Part shown: positions 11,371 to 23,552 of the stretch, piece after piece
How positions within the stretch are numbered: the first letter of the stretch is position 1
Layout: every line of letters begins with the position of its first letter
From: Neostapfia colusana
Taxonomy: Eukaryota > Streptophyta > Magnoliopsida > Poales > Poaceae
Reading direction: 5' to 3'
DNA length: 64,000 nucleotides
Assembly (NCBI GenBank): GCA_030760725.1
Contig: JASWHV010000010.1
Location: 39,375,760 to 39,439,759 of the forward strand
Program-made: the position numbers and the translations under genes
Notes under the pieces: model-generated
What the model saw: only the letters and a program-made list of their open reading frames with translations
Database searches by the model: none
Told to the model about the DNA's origin: nothing

Positions 11371-12400
11371 TCTCCCCCTTGATGAATGCATTGGCAACAC
11401 CACTTAAAATGCGAACATTGGCTTATTCACATGAAAAGTTTTGAAAACAATTTCTCCCCCTTTGTAAATCAGAAATAAAATGAGAAGAAAACAAAAATAC
11501 CAAAAATTCTCCCCCTGAGAAGAATCGTGCCAAAACACTTGTGAATGTGTGCAATGTGTGATCAATTTCTCCCCCTTTGACAATGTATTCAGCAAGGTAC
11601 AAAAGAGAAAATTTAATTTGTTATGAGCACATTATAACATATACATATAAACACAAAGCTCATCCAAATCATACTATCAAGTAACTTACACTATTACATC
11701 AATGAGATACATAAAGTAGTGTAAGCCATGCTAGAGATCAAGTGTAATTTTCAATTTAAGCAAGTCATGATCTCACAAACTTTAACTATTTCAAGACCTG
11801 AAAGCATGACACTTGTTGCTGCATTTTATTTATCATTTAAAGCACAAATTTTGATCTTATGACATTTGCAAGAGTCTATATGCAGCATCTGCCTTATTCT
11901 AACCAACCAAGCCAAACCTATGTCATTTGACAGTCAGAAGCTTAAGGACATGGTTTTAGTCATACCCAACTCCTTTCAAGTTCATATCTAAGTGCAATGA
12001 TAAGCCATCTCAAAAGAAGAAGTGCGATGCATGCATATTCTCTTGATCTTTTCTCATTTTTTTATTTGAACATAAAAACTCAACATGTGAGTTGATTACT
12101 TGATTAATTCTTTATGATTAAAAGCACTTGTGAGCATGCAACAAGTTCAAAACAGCAAGAAAGTTTGACCATGACTAGATTTAGTGTAAGTAATTATTCC
12201 AATTACTAGACATGGTAAAAACTACAAAATGTGTAACACGAGTAATGTAGTAAGAACTTTTAGCATGAAAAAGGAATCACAAAGTCATATATGCATGAAA
12301 TACTATGCTCATATTATTTTAATTTCAGATTCACACATAGACTTCCCAAGTTTCAAAATTCTCCCTGAATTTAAGCCATGAGGATGCATAACCCCTATTT
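11371..12400 (-). other. Copia-1 3' untranslated region with repeated polypurine tracts
   Basis: On the minus strand, polypurine tracts of the form CAAAGGGGGAGAA occur at about 11371-11381, 11452-11464, 11508-11516 and 11568-11580. The one adjacent to the 3' LTR is the expected plus-strand primer. The rest, to about 12400, is A+T-rich and without a supported ORF; no env-like frame is visible. Confidence 0.75.
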
Positions 12401-12439
12401 CACTATGAATGTAACAAAAACGAGTGAAATCCAAAGGTT

Positions 12440-15400
12440 TTGTAAAATGTCAGCCAATTGTTGTTTGGTATCTACATGGTGAAGCACAGTGTTGCCTTTT
12501 TTGATATTATCATGGAGATAGTGATACCTAATGTCAATGTGCTTAGTTCTCGAATGTTGCACGGGGTTTTTAGCAATGCAAATGGCACTAGTGCTATCAC
12601 AAGAAAGTGGAACACTATCTAGATCAACCCCATAGTCCTTAAGTGTTTGAACAATCCAAAGAATTTGTGAGCAAGCACTAGCAGCAGCTACATATTCAGA
12701 TTCGGCTGTGGATTGTGCAACTGAACTTTTTTTTCTAGAAAACCAGGCAACAAGTGAATTACCAAGAAAATGACAAGCACCAGAAGTACTTTTCCTATCA
12801 ATCCTACAACCCCCAAATCAGCATCGGAAAAAGCTTTCAATGTAACGGTTTAGGAAGAAGGAAGAAAAATGCCAAATTCTTGAGTTCCATGTAAGTACCT
12901 GAGAATCCTTTTGACGGCTTGACGATGTGAAGCACGTGGGGAGGCTTGAAACCATGCACAAAGACATACGCTGAATTGTATGTCCGTTCTTGATGCCGTG
13001 AGATACAAAAGTGATCCGATCATGCTTCTATATTCTTTTTGATCAACGGGATCACAATCTTTATCAAGTTCAAGTGTTGTTGTTGTTCCCATTGGTGTCT
13101 GGAGAGGCTTGCTTTTGTCCATGTTGAAGCGCCTTAGGAGATCTTTTGTATACTTTGTTTGATGCACAAAGGTACCCTCCTTGGTTTGCTTGATTTGCAG
13201 CCCCAAAAAGTATGTGAGTTCTCCCATCATACTCATCTCAAATTCTGAACTCATCATAGCTGAAAACTGGGACATAAGATCATGAGAAGCACAACCAAAG
13301 ATAATATCATCCACATACACTTGAACGAATAATGAGTCATTGCCATGCTTAAGCATAAAAAGAGTTTTATCAACCTTGCCCATGGTAAACCCCTTTTCAA
13401 GTAAGAATGTTTTTAACCTATTATACCATGCTCTAGGAGCTTGTTTGAGACTGTACAAGGATTTGGACAGTTCGTAAACATGATTAGGAAAATTTGGATT
13501 TTCAGAACCAAGTGGTTGTTTGACATAAACCTCCTCATATATGTAGCCATTAAGAAAAGCACTTTTAACATCCATTTGATATAGTTAAAACCTTTAGATG
13601 CAGCAAAAGCTAAAAAATTCTTATGGCTTCTAATCTAGCAACAGGAGCAAATGTTTCATCAAAATCTAGACCTTCAACTTGTGTGAAACCTTGAGCAACC
13701 AACCTAGCCTTATTCCTAACCACAACCCCATCCTCACTTTGTTTATTTTTAAACACCCATTTAGTTCCAATTAAAGTGTGACCTTGAGGTGGAGGTACAA
13801 GTTTCAAAACACTATTTCTTTCAAAATTTTCTCACTCTTCTTGCATGGCAATAATCCAAAATTCATTAGTGAGTGCGTGTGATATATCTTTGGGTTCAAA
13901 AGAAGCAACAAAAGCAGAATGAGCATGAGAATTGGGGTCGAAAAACCTGGATCTTGTAACTCGTTCATGCAAGCTTCCAATAATTTTTTGTGGAGGATGA
14001 CATTTGAGGATCAGGAGGGGAGTGGACACTTCACAAGCTTCTTCTTCTTCATGTTCATCACAAATAGATGAGCTTGTGACGTGAGGAGGATCTGGACCAG
14101 CAATGGTGGTCGTCGGTACTGGCTGTGAATCAAGATCCGGAGCTGGAACAATGTCATTAGCTGCTGAATTTTCGGGCAGCAGCACCACTTCTTCCTCTTC
14201 TTCAACAAAAATATTCTCCCCCTGCGGATATGGATCCGGACCTAAAATATTTGAACTAGTACCTGTGCTAGCTTCATCAAAAGAAACCTCACAAGTCTCC
14301 ACAATTTTGTTAGTATCAAGTAAAAGCACACGGTAGCCTCTAGTATGAGATGGATAACCAAGAAACATGCCATCAACAGATCTAGCTTCAAATTTATCAA
14401 GATTACCATGTTTCTTAACAAAGCATTTGTAACCAAAGACCCTAAAGTATGTGACACTAGGCCTATGTCCAAACCTGAGCTCATATGGTGTTTTACCTAG
14501 CTTAGCACGCAAGAAAACACGATTTGAGACATAACAAGCGGTTGCAATTGCATCAGCCCAAAATTTCCTAGGAGTTTGATATTCATCAAGCATAGTCCTA
14601 GCCATCTCAACTAAGGTTTTGTTCTTTCTCTCTACAACACCGTTTCGTTGAGGTACATATTGTGAAGAAAATTGATGATCTAAGGCATTTTCAGCACAAA
14701 AGTGATCAAACAATTGATTTTTAAATTCGGTTCCATTATCACTTCTAATTGTTCTTAAAGATTCTGGGTGATCAATTGGTAATCTAAGAAATAAAGTTCT
14801 AAAGTGACTAAAAGCTTCATCTTAGATGCCATAAAGTAAACCCAAGAGTATCTAGAATAGTCATCAACAATCAAAAGAACATACCATTTACCTCCGAAGG
14901 ATTGAACACGTGAAGTTCCTACGGTGTCAAGGTGTAAAAGTTGACCCGGTTCAGTTGTCATGGTCATTGTGAGAGGAGCATGTGAACCTGCAACCATCTT
15001 AGCATGTCTACAATAAGAGCAGACAATTTCTTTGTCCCCTTTAAGCTTAGGCAGCCCACGTATACGATCAAGAGCACTAACACGCGTGAGATGATGAAAG
15101 CCTACGTGACCAAGTCTACGATGCCAAAAATATAAATCTTTGGAATCATTTGCAACTAGACATCTATGCTTAGAGGAAGACATATCAAAATCAGCTTTAA
15201 AAACTCTTCCAAACCGAGACATGTTAAAAATAAGCTCAGTATTTGAACCTACAACTTTGCAGCAGTTTTTATTGAAAATAATTTCTAGATTTTTATCTAG
15301 CAATTGTGAAACAGAAAGCAAGTTGTATTTCAAATTTTTGACAAGTGCCACATCCTTCAAAGTGTAGTGATCATTTACTCTAACCAAACCCTTAGCAATT

Positions 15401-15530
15401 AAAGGAGTTAAAGAATTATCAGCAAAAGTAACATTCTCTACACGTGACACAAAAGAGAGAGAGGAGAACCATTATTTGTTACTGGTCATGTGGCGTGAGC
15501 AACCTGAATCCACAATCCAAATGTTCTCCT
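12440..15530 (-). pseudogene. Copia-1 pol remnant (protease, integrase, RT, RNase H)
   Basis: Read on the minus strand. Protease active site WIVDSGCSRHMT near 15515; GAG-pre-integrase block with WHRRLGHVG and CSYCRHAK (15060-15130); integrase core with LDTVG, VDDYSRYSWVY and NGVVERKN (about 14620-14950); RT from KARLVAQGF (13730) through DVKSAFLNG (13560) to VQVYVDDIIFG (13300-13330); RNase H with TAESEYVAAASACSQILW (12650-12720) and the KHIDIRYH block near 12530. Order is protease-integrase-RT-RNase H, as in Copia. Several frameshifts (about 14830, 13600, 12830) and stops break it. Confidence 0.9.
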
Positions 15531-15546
15531 TCCTCAAGCGTGTAAC

Positions 15547-17372
15547 CTACATAGAAGCACAATATGTCGATGACTCAATACTGGGGTTAGTTAAAAGGCA
15601 TTTAGGAATCCAGTACTGAGTCACACGACGTCCAGCAGGAATAACATGTGAACGCTGAGATAAAACAGCAGGTTTATGAGTCAAAGTTTGAGATTTTTTG
15701 TTTTTAACTACTGACCTATGAGGTGTTACTTGTGTAGCACGAAAATTAGTAGCTCCGGAGGCAAAAACAGAAGGTCCGGAGGCAAAAACTGAATCTCCGG
15801 AGGCAAAATCTGAAGCTCCGGAGGTAAACTTTGAATATTTCTGACTCATAACAGCAGGTTGCATGTTCCTGAAATTCGATTTAGTATGTGCAGCAAATTT
15901 TGCATGAGAGTTATAAGATCTAGCTTGCATTCTTTCCTTTTTATGTTGTTTAGCAAGTCTATAACAAAAATCTATGACATGACCATCTCTACCACAATAG
16001 GTACAATGAAATTTAACTTTATGTTCATGTCTAGATGAGCATGCAGTATGCTTATTTGAACCCGAATGTGACAACACTCCTGCAGATTTAAAAACCACTT
16101 CTTTTTGTTTAGGAACTGTTTGAATCAAACCACTTCCTAATGATTTTACAATTTTAGGTGGATGTTCCTTAGCATGAGCATGTAAATCAAAACCTAAACC
16201 AGTTTTATCATTGCAAGACTTGGAAGAATTCAGCAGAAAGTTTAGTTTCTTATTCCCATTACAAAACCGATCTAATGTCCTATTCATGTTATCAAGTTTA
16301 TTTGATAGATCAAAACAATTTTCACATAAAGTTTTTCATTTTAATTTGCAATTGGAACAATATTTAACTTCATGGGAATGTAAAGCATTGTTCAATATAG
16401 AAATTTCTTTCATAGCATCTTGTAGTTTCTTATCAAGATCATCACAAGTAGAACAATGCAAATCAATTGTAGAACAACAAGCATCTTTCAAGTTTTTATC
16501 ATTAGGTGCAGCAAGCTTTTTGTTCTTTTCGATTTCAAGTTCAAGTTTATCAAGTGTGGAGGTGTGTGCACTTCTTAGAGAGGACAATTATTCATATATT
16601 AAATCACATGAGGAACAAGAATCATCACTAGGAATCAAGGACTTTAAACGATTAATTTCAGATTCTAGTGACACAATTTTAACAGAATTGTCCCTAAGCT
16701 TTTTGTCCTTTTTCTTAACAATAATAGTGGCACGAGAAATAGCATCACATATTTCTTCGCAAGTAGGACATACCTCTTCGTTGTCACTGTTGTGTTCTGC
16801 ATCCTCCATACTTGATTTTGATTTGCCCGCCATGAAGCACAAGTTTGCCAGATCATCTTCATCACTTCCAATGTCTACATCACTCGAGCCAAGTTCTTAA
16901 AGTGCGGTGATGAAACTGTTTATCAGTTTGCGTCTTGTAAAACCCTTCTTTTTCTTGTTGGTGTTGCCAAAAGAGGACTTGACTTTATTCTGCTTTTCAT
17001 CACGGTTAGAAGGACCTGAAAGTGCATGTATTCTTTCTTGAACATATCCTGTCTTACCTCCTTGATCGTGTTGGATCCTTCGTGGTAGTCACAAAGTGCT
17101 CTCCACACATCGTACGTCAATCGGAGGTGTGCAACACGGTCAAAGTCGCTCTGAGTTAGTCCTTGTATGATCAAGTTCCGAGCCTTGTTGTTGTTGTCGA
17201 CATCTCTCATGTTTGTAGCCGTGACTTGATCGTTTGAAGGCACATCGTAAGGCTTGTACACATTTTCCCATATTGCAAAGCCTTGCGTCTGGATGAAAGC
17301 TTCCATGCGTGCCTTCCAAACCTAAAAATCAATACCACTAAACACACAAGGTTTGACGGAGTATTTCTCCAC
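15547..17372 (-). pseudogene. Copia-1 gag remnant, zinc knuckle deleted
   Basis: The N-terminal gag matches the Copia-2 gag at 61104-62120. The ATG of Copia-2 is GTG here (near 17372), and a TAG follows early where Copia-2 reads CAG (17324). About 510 bp present in Copia-2 (61260-61770), coding the central gag and the first CCHC knuckle, are missing at 17022; the junction shares AAAG. Downstream, a glutamate/lysine-rich coiled-coil block (16336-16842) and a second CCHC-like motif, FHCTYCGRDGHVIDFC (about 15968-16020), remain. A fourfold FASGxSVF repeat lies at 15752-15830. Confidence 0.88.
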
Positions 17373-17419
17373 GATGATTAGTAAAAACACGTGCAAATCA
17401 CAAAGATTAGAGCAACCTA

Positions 17420-17433
17420 GCTCTGATACCAAT
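17420..17433 (-). promoter_or_regulatory. Copia-1 primer-binding site (initiator Met-tRNA)
   Basis: Directly after the 5' LTR, the minus strand reads ATTGGTATCAGAGC, complementary to the plant initiator Met-tRNA 3' end, the standard primer for minus-strand DNA synthesis in Copia elements. Confidence 0.93.
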
Positions 17434-19126
17434 TGTAGGATCGAAGTACACGTGTAAAGCTACCAGGGGGTGAATAGTAGATAACAACATTTCAGCGGAA
17501 GCAACAAAACACCCCTCAGCAGAAAATCGATCTGTTAAAGAAACCATGTGTGCGACTAATCTAAATTTGTTCAACTATGACAAAACTAGTATAGATTTTA
17601 GAGAATCAAGTCACGAAGACGTCACAACAAGAATCATGAAAATCCGTTGAAAGAAACTCATGTTACGATCGAAAGATCGAACAAAGGTCAATCTGTCCTA
17701 CGCGAGAAAAACAGTTCTGGAATACTGCAAAGAAACTCGTGTAGATCAGAAAATACAAATTCAATGACCGTGAAATTTTCACATATGATAGATAATCAAG
17801 TTATAAATACAACCCAAAAAGAATCACATCTATTGGATCTGTAAAACTCGAGTTATGATAAAACCACAGAAGCAAGGTAGTGCTGAACAGAAACTCGACG
17901 GAAAAAACTGTCTGAAACAAGTCGGACGAACAAGGCACAAAAGTTCCTTTAGAATCCGAATTTTATTTATCAAAACACAAGAGGAACAGCCCCAAAGTCG
18001 TGTACCATGATATCTGACCTCCCTTGCTTATATAACCAGCCCTAAGGCCAACCCAATTCAAACTAGGACTCCTACTCCTACTTGGATTCAAACTGTAACA
18101 TTCCAATACTGCTCAAGACTGAAGCAATCTTAAGACTTCCAAACACCTTAGGAACGTCCCAAACATTCCTAAAACAACTCAACTTTATGTCCCACACGAA
18201 ATCCTATCATAACAAACTCAAAACTTTCCATATTTGAGTCAAACACGACTCAGCCGCAGCCTGAATCCATAACCTAGTCGGTTGAACCTTTCCGACCAAT
18301 TCTTTACGTCCACATCTCTTCATCATACCTTGGAAATATGCAGCCACGTACACGCACTCCTTGCACACGTGCAAACATCTTCCAACGACGTCCAAGATAC
18401 CTTCATATGCATTGTTCTAGATTCAAACATACTGCGCAACCTCCCGATCAACTCAACCACAATTCCTCCCGAACTTGGTTGTTGAACCTCATTTTCGCCA
18501 AAGACTAGTTCAATGTATACCGTCACCAGCCATGTCTTGAACTCAAGCAACACCTGCACATGAATAAACAACCAATACTTCCGAGCACAAGTACTCGACT
18601 TGACTCTCGTTAGTTCCGAAACTACAACATCTTACGTGAGCACCTCACATAAGCATGTTGTAAACCATAGCAAAATGATATCATCCATAACCACCAAAAC
18701 ACACCAAAAACTTAGTAAAATAATACTAAGCAAACTTTCCATAAGAGTAAAGCAAGTTAGAAAAATTGCAAGTTAAAAGCAGAACCATTGCAATCAAGCT
18801 CCTAACCTTACCAAAGCTAACCGGACCTTGAACCGGAGCTTACCAAAGCTAGTCGGACCCAGCGCCGGAGCTTACTAAAGCTTAGTCGGACCTAGCACGG
18901 AACTTACCAAAGCTAGTCGGACCTAGCACCGGAGCTAGCAAAAACCAGTCGGACCTAGCCAAAATAAGTCAGACCTAGACAAATCAAGTCAGACCTTACG
19001 TCGGACCTTGCCAGAGCTACCCAAAACAAGTCGGACCTATCGTCGGACCTTGTTAAAAAGGTGTTTTGATAGTATTCAAAACTTTTATCGTCAAAGCCAA
19101 TGTATTCAGCACACATAGGTCTCACA
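17434..19126 (-). repeat. Copia-1 5' LTR
   Basis: Partner of 5472-7207, with the same TGTGAGACC...CCTACA ends on the minus strand, a TATA box at 18029-18035, and the U3 repeat array at about 18805-19045. It is followed by the TSD ACTTT at 19127-19131. Confidence 0.94.
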
Positions 19127-19131
19127 ACTTT

Positions 19132-19780
19132 CCAATATGTTGGTTAGAACTGCCTTCTGGTTAAGATCAGCAGGGTCCATTTAAGTTCATATGAGATTTG
19201 GCTTTTGGGTTTTAAATTATAGTGACCCTGTGTTTGTTCACTAGCTGGTAAACCAATAGATCTCAAGATACCGTCCCTAAATATGTGATTTTTGTCCTTT
19301 ATTATTTACTCATTTGAAATTCATTTCTTTATTAATACTAGATAAAGAACAAATGCTGGTCTAGCTTTTAGCTCATCATTTTCATGTACATGCAACATAC
19401 AAGGCCAGCAATTAGCTTATGACAATGGATCGACTTTCTTGGCCCAAAAGTGAACTATAATTGTTGTCATAATGTCCGTGTGCCTGTATCAGCATATAGT
19501 CCGCTATAAGACTGGTAAGGTGCATCATACGAACACCAGAAAAAAACGTAAATGGCAAGTCAATGGGTACAATCACTATTTTTATTAAGTATACTTTCAA
19601 AACTAAATATTTGACTATTTTTCTAATAAAGAATAAAAATAAAACTTATAGTGCAATATGACCTACAAAATATGGACAAAGAGCAACTCGTGGGCATCTC
19701 GTGACAACAACCTTCACACTACTTTCACGGTTCCTGTCCTTTGCCGCACCGCTTTGGAAGATGCAGGCCTCAAAGTTGGA
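19132..19780. other. Unassigned spacer
   Basis: A+T-rich DNA between Copia-1 and the hAT-like element. The short frames have no recognisable domain. I see nothing that supports a gene. Confidence 0.55.
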
Positions 19781-19788
19781 GTAACACT
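19781..19788. repeat. hAT target-site duplication, left copy (GTAACACT)
   Basis: An 8-bp direct repeat, the size typical of hAT elements; the right copy at 42053-42060 is GTAACACG (7 of 8 identical). Confidence 0.75.
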
Positions 19789-20436
19789 AGGGGTGGAATA
19801 CGGATGGAAATTTTTCGGATCATCCGATACCTATTTTAAAATTTTTGAAACCGTTTTTCGATTTTTTGGAATTATTCAAAAAATTGGTCAGAAATAAAAA
19901 TTTAAAAATCGGAACAAAAAGAATTTGGTCATATTTTGACTGAATACTTGAAATTCCGTATTTATTTGAAAATTTCTGAATAATTTTTTTTAATTTTAGA
20001 AACAGCCTAATCAACCGCAACCCACAGCGTTCCCTACCCTCTAACAGGCCTTGGCCCAGTGTTTAACGGCCCAACTACAACCAGGCAAGGCGGTTCTGCC
20101 GATCCTTAATTCACTCACTCACCGACTTCAAAAAAATATTCCCAGCCTCACTCGCCACTTGGTCACTTGCTCTCGCACCGACGCACCTGCCGCCGCCTGG
20201 TCATGCCCGTTGTTGCCGCCTCAGCGCACCCCAGCAGTCTTCGCCAACTCTGCTCGCGCCCGCTGCCTTCCATTGTCGATCCATTTGTCGCCTTTGTCCA
20301 TCGCCACGTTCGGACCCCTTATTACTCCGACGAGTACCTGACGAGCGACCGGGTCCTCACTTCTCGCCGGTGCGCGCGAGGAGCACATGTGGATCGTGAG
20401 TCCCCCGGTGATCGTGTCTTGCATCTATGTCACTAA
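19789..20436. other. hAT-like element, left arm
   Basis: Terminal A+T-rich part to about 19990, then a G+C-rich stretch (20040-20430) with frames of up to 96 aa but no domain I recognise. The position fits a 5' leader or first exon of a hAT transposase gene; this is inference only. Confidence 0.5.
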
Positions 20437-20859
20437 TGATGGAACTTCGCCAGAAATACTACACCGGTCTGGTTGCCGGCGAGGAAGCTCAACACACGCA
20501 AACGCACGTGAGCAGTGGAAGGAATGAGAACACACGTTGTGCTTTCTGCAGAGGAGGCTCTCGTAAAATGTTGCTCGGGAAGTGCAAAATGAATGATGCA
20601 ACTGACTCCTGATTTCATTTCATTGATGAGTACAAATAGCTAGAATGAAAACAACTGAATGCAAAGGATGTGGGATGCCCCACTCCACAGCATGCGCATT
20701 GTGCCAACAACCATACACCACATGGCGCGTTCCCATGTGGCTGATTCACCCAGCGAGCTCAAAACTATGGCCACATACATCTAAACGTGTACAGTAGCAT
20801 GCATGCATGAAACAAACAAACAGACTCAACAACTGATCACACAAGGATTATTTCTAACA
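20437..20859 (-). repeat. Copia-3 3' LTR
   Basis: Minus strand begins TGTTAGAAATAATCCTTG; matches 40753-41159 throughout with scattered differences. A purine-rich GGATTAGGAGGAGAT directly precedes it on the minus strand (20860-20874) and would serve as PPT. Confidence 0.92.
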
Positions 20860-20874
20860 ATCTCCTCCTAATCC

Positions 20875-22511
20875 TTGATGTGCTTGTTACCTATATCGAT
20901 GAGACCAATCTTGGTGCGATGTTCTTGAAATTATATCTTCCCGAGTGGTTGTGTGAGTATATCACTCAGCTGCTCCCACTCCTGATAAACTCCACATTGG
21001 CTTGTTTCTTCTCAGCATATTCTCACACCATATGGTACTTTACCTCAATGTGCTTGTTGTAACCTTGCAACACCGGGTTCTTGATGAGGGCAATGGCGGA
21101 CTTGTTGTTTACCTTTAGGATTAGAGCACAGATATCTGAACCTTGTAACTCAGCCAGACTCGGGCAAGCCAGACTCCTTGACATGCAGCGTTAGCAGCAG
21201 CAATGTACTCAGCTTTACAACTAGATCGAGCTACCACCTTCTGTTTCATAGAATGCCAAGAGGTTTGGCTTTCTGCCAGGAAGAACATCAGAGCCGTTGT
21301 GCTTTTCCGGGAGTCCACTCTCCAGCAAAGTCGCTATCGCTGAAGCCTGTGAGACTCTCTTGCTCCTCCTTTCTCTCAAACCACAGAACCCAATTCTTAG
21401 TTCCTTTCACATAGCGAAAGATGTGCTTTACAGATGCCATGTGATACTCTCTCGGATTCTCAAGAAATCTACTCACATAACCCACTGAGAAAGCAAGATC
21501 TGGTCGAGTATTAACTAGGTACCTGAGGCTCCCTACCATGCTTTTGTATGTCGTAGCATCAACCGACGGCTCTTCACTTTCTTTGCGCAACTTTAGCCTT
21601 GTTGCCATCGGCACCTGACATGGGTTACTATCTGCCAAACCGCTTCTCTCAAGAATATTCTCAGCATAAGCTCCTTGACTTAGCGAAATACCTCTTGCAA
21701 TTTGCTTCACTTCAATGCCAAGATAGTAGTGAAGGAGACCCAAGTCACTCATCTTGAAAGCTTTAGTCATCTGCTCCTTAGACTTACTGATATCACAACC
21801 TCTTGCCCCAGTGATCATCAGATCATCTACATAAACCCAATTATCAGCTGATGGCCACTGTTCCGCTTGGTGTAGATGTCATGCTTGGAAGAACTCTCGT
21901 CTTGAATCCAAATGACAACAGTGTATCATCCAACTTCTCATTCCACCCTCGTGGCGCCTGGTGTTGACCATAGAGAGCTTTCTTCAGTTTGTACACTTTG
22001 TGTTCATTTTCCATGCTTACAAAATCAGTTGGCTGCTCTACGTATACTTCTTCTTGTAGATTACCATTCAAAAAAGCGGACTTGACATCCATGTGTCCCA
22101 GCCTGAATGTGCCGCAAAGGCCATGAGCAAACGTATCGTGTCCAGTCATGCCACTGGTGCAAAAACCTCATCATAGTTGATGCCATATTTTTGAGCATAT
22201 CCTTTCACAACCAAACGGGCCTTGTGCTTCATCCCAGCTCCATGCTCATCCTTTTTTACCTTGTACACCCACTTCAATCCTATCGGCCGTTGGTCTTGTG
22301 GCAAATCCACCAGTGACCATGTGTCATTTTCTTCGATTGAGGCCATCTCATCCGGCGTAGCCTTCCTCCATCATGGTACATGATGTGCTTGAGAGAATGA
22401 GGCAGGATCGTCAGAGCTTACCATGGTCCACCCCTCCATTGCCAGGATGTGTGGGACAAAACTGTCGACTTTACTGAACCTCAAAGGCCCGAGTGCATCG
22501 TATTCAACATC
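20875..22511 (-). pseudogene. Copia-3 pol 3' third (RT and RNase H)
   Basis: On the minus strand: RT entry WSLVDLPQDQRPIGLKWVYK (22270-22330) and KARLVVKGYAQKYGI; DVKSAFLNG at 22070-22095; the catalytic VYVDDLMITG at 21808-21837, reached after a frameshift; then HYYLGIEVKQIARG and the QVPMATRLKL block. RNase H pieces FSDSDFAGE (21310-21335) and KAEYIAAANAACQGVWL (21165-21230) close it. At least three frameshifts (near 22150, 21840 and 21290) break the frame. It would have been joined to 38018-38234 before Gypsy-1 inserted. Confidence 0.9.
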
Positions 22512-22516
22512 CAAAT
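22512..22516. repeat. Gypsy-1 target-site duplication, left copy (CAAAT)
   Basis: Exact match to 38013-38017, directly after the other LTR. The two halves of Copia-3 pol join at this point. Confidence 0.95.
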
Positions 22517-22669
22517 TGTGACACCCTCATTTTTGGTTTCTGCATATATTCATGTTTCATGTAGAGAAAACATTTTAAAAGAAATAGGAACAGAGAAAAT
22601 ATCAGAAGATAGCCAAAACGAGCCGAATCCAGTTCACAGAGAGCGCCGAAGACAACTCCCGCGGCCCGC

Positions 22670-23345
22670 TGGCCACGTGGCGTGTTCGGAGCTCATCCCT
22701 ACGAAGTGGGGAGAGGTCCGCCGCTAAACTGGCTACGTGGAAGCTCGGGGCTCATCTCCGAAAAGGGGGAGAGGTCCAACCCTGTGGGACACGTGTTGCC
22801 CCTGGAGCTAGCCTCTGCAGAGAAGCGAAGGCAGTTACGCAGGACACATGTCACCTTCGGAGTTAGTCACCATGGAAATCAGAGGACCAGTCGCGCGGGA
22901 TACTTGTCGATATCGGAGCTCAACTCCGAGGGGTCCGGTTCTATTGGACACATGTCGCCACCGGAGCTTATCTCCGGGAGGTTCGACACTGTTGGACACG
23001 TGTCTACCTCGGAGCTCGTCTCTGGGGAAAAAGGAAAGTCCGGCGCTACTTGACGCATGGCATTCACTAAGCTCACCTCCGAAGGGAGGGAGGTCCGAAA
23101 TGGATACGTGGCACACCCGGAGCTACCTCCGGACAGAGGGAAGGTCCGGCACTGACACGTGGCGTGCGCGGAGCCAACTCCGAATAAGAGAGGAGGTCCC
23201 GACCGCCAGGATACGTGGCGCACACGGAGCTCACCTCCGAAAGAGAAGGGAGGTCTCGCTCACTTGACACGCGGCACAACCGGAGCTTGTCTCTGCGGGA
23301 AAGGGGGAGACCATGCCCGGTGGACACGTGGAGCTTCCGGAGCTC
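22670..23345 (+). repeat. 54-bp tandem array with G-box cores in Gypsy-1 5' LTR
   Basis: Thirteen units at 48-60 bp spacing. Unit cores lie at 22674, 22734, 22790, 22845, 22900, 22949, 22997, 23053, 23105, 23156, 23212, 23268 and 23325. Five are CACGTG, three TACGTG, two CACATG and the rest more diverged. Between cores lies an imperfect palindrome of type CGGAGCTCACCTCCG. It is located in U3, some 220 bp upstream of the TATA box at 23545. The 3' LTR has 11 units (35075-35640) and the inverted solo LTR about 12 (27870-28480). Confidence 0.9.
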
Positions 23346-23544
23346 ATCGCCAAGGAGGTAACGAGTTCTGGAGTGGTTTTTGGATTCTGTACGCGTAGAA
23401 ATATCGGTACAGAGGAGAAACCGACCTGAATTCCACAATGTTACCGCACCAAATCAACTCAAGATAAGTCGTTAAGATTCAATGATAATCTGAATAGGAC
23501 TCTTATTCAAGATACAATCAGATTAGGACTCTTCTTCTCCCAAT

Positions 23545-23552
23545 TATAAATT
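23545..23552 (+). promoter_or_regulatory. TATA box of Gypsy-1 5' LTR
   Basis: TATAAATT here; the same site is TATAAATA in the 3' LTR (35829-35836) and on the minus strand in the inverted solo LTR (27654-27661). Confidence 0.65.

Larger units (their letters stand above)
5472..19126 (-). mobile_element. Copia-1: SIRE/Opie-type LTR retrotransposon, interrupted
   Basis: Minus-strand element with two LTRs (5472-7207 and 17434-19126), a Met-tRNA PBS next to the upper LTR, gag-pol remnants (12440-17360), polypurine tracts near 11371 and an exact 5-bp TSD (ACTTT). The lineage call (SIRE/Maximus, as in maize Opie/Ji) rests on the long gag with a coiled-coil extension, a second CCHC motif, the YVDD RT and the large size. 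A second insertion (7209-11365) separates the 3' LTR from the internal region. Compared with Copia-2 it has lost about 510 bp of gag including the first zinc knuckle, and its gag start codon, so it is dead. Confidence 0.93.

Noticed and set aside
19127..19780. A cellular gene or exon in the spacer.
   Set aside because: Only short frames, no domain, no convincing splice pattern.
22670..23345. Regularly spaced short repeats that might suggest a CRISPR-like array.
   Set aside because: Units are contiguous tandem repeats with diverged cores and no unique spacers, located in an LTR of a plant retrotransposon.
22835..23440. Overlapping ORFs on both strands of the LTR array (up to 139 aa), repeated in 27844-28356 and 34943-35551.
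   Set aside because: Products of the 54-bp tandem array; they appear in every LTR copy in the same way and have no start context or domain.
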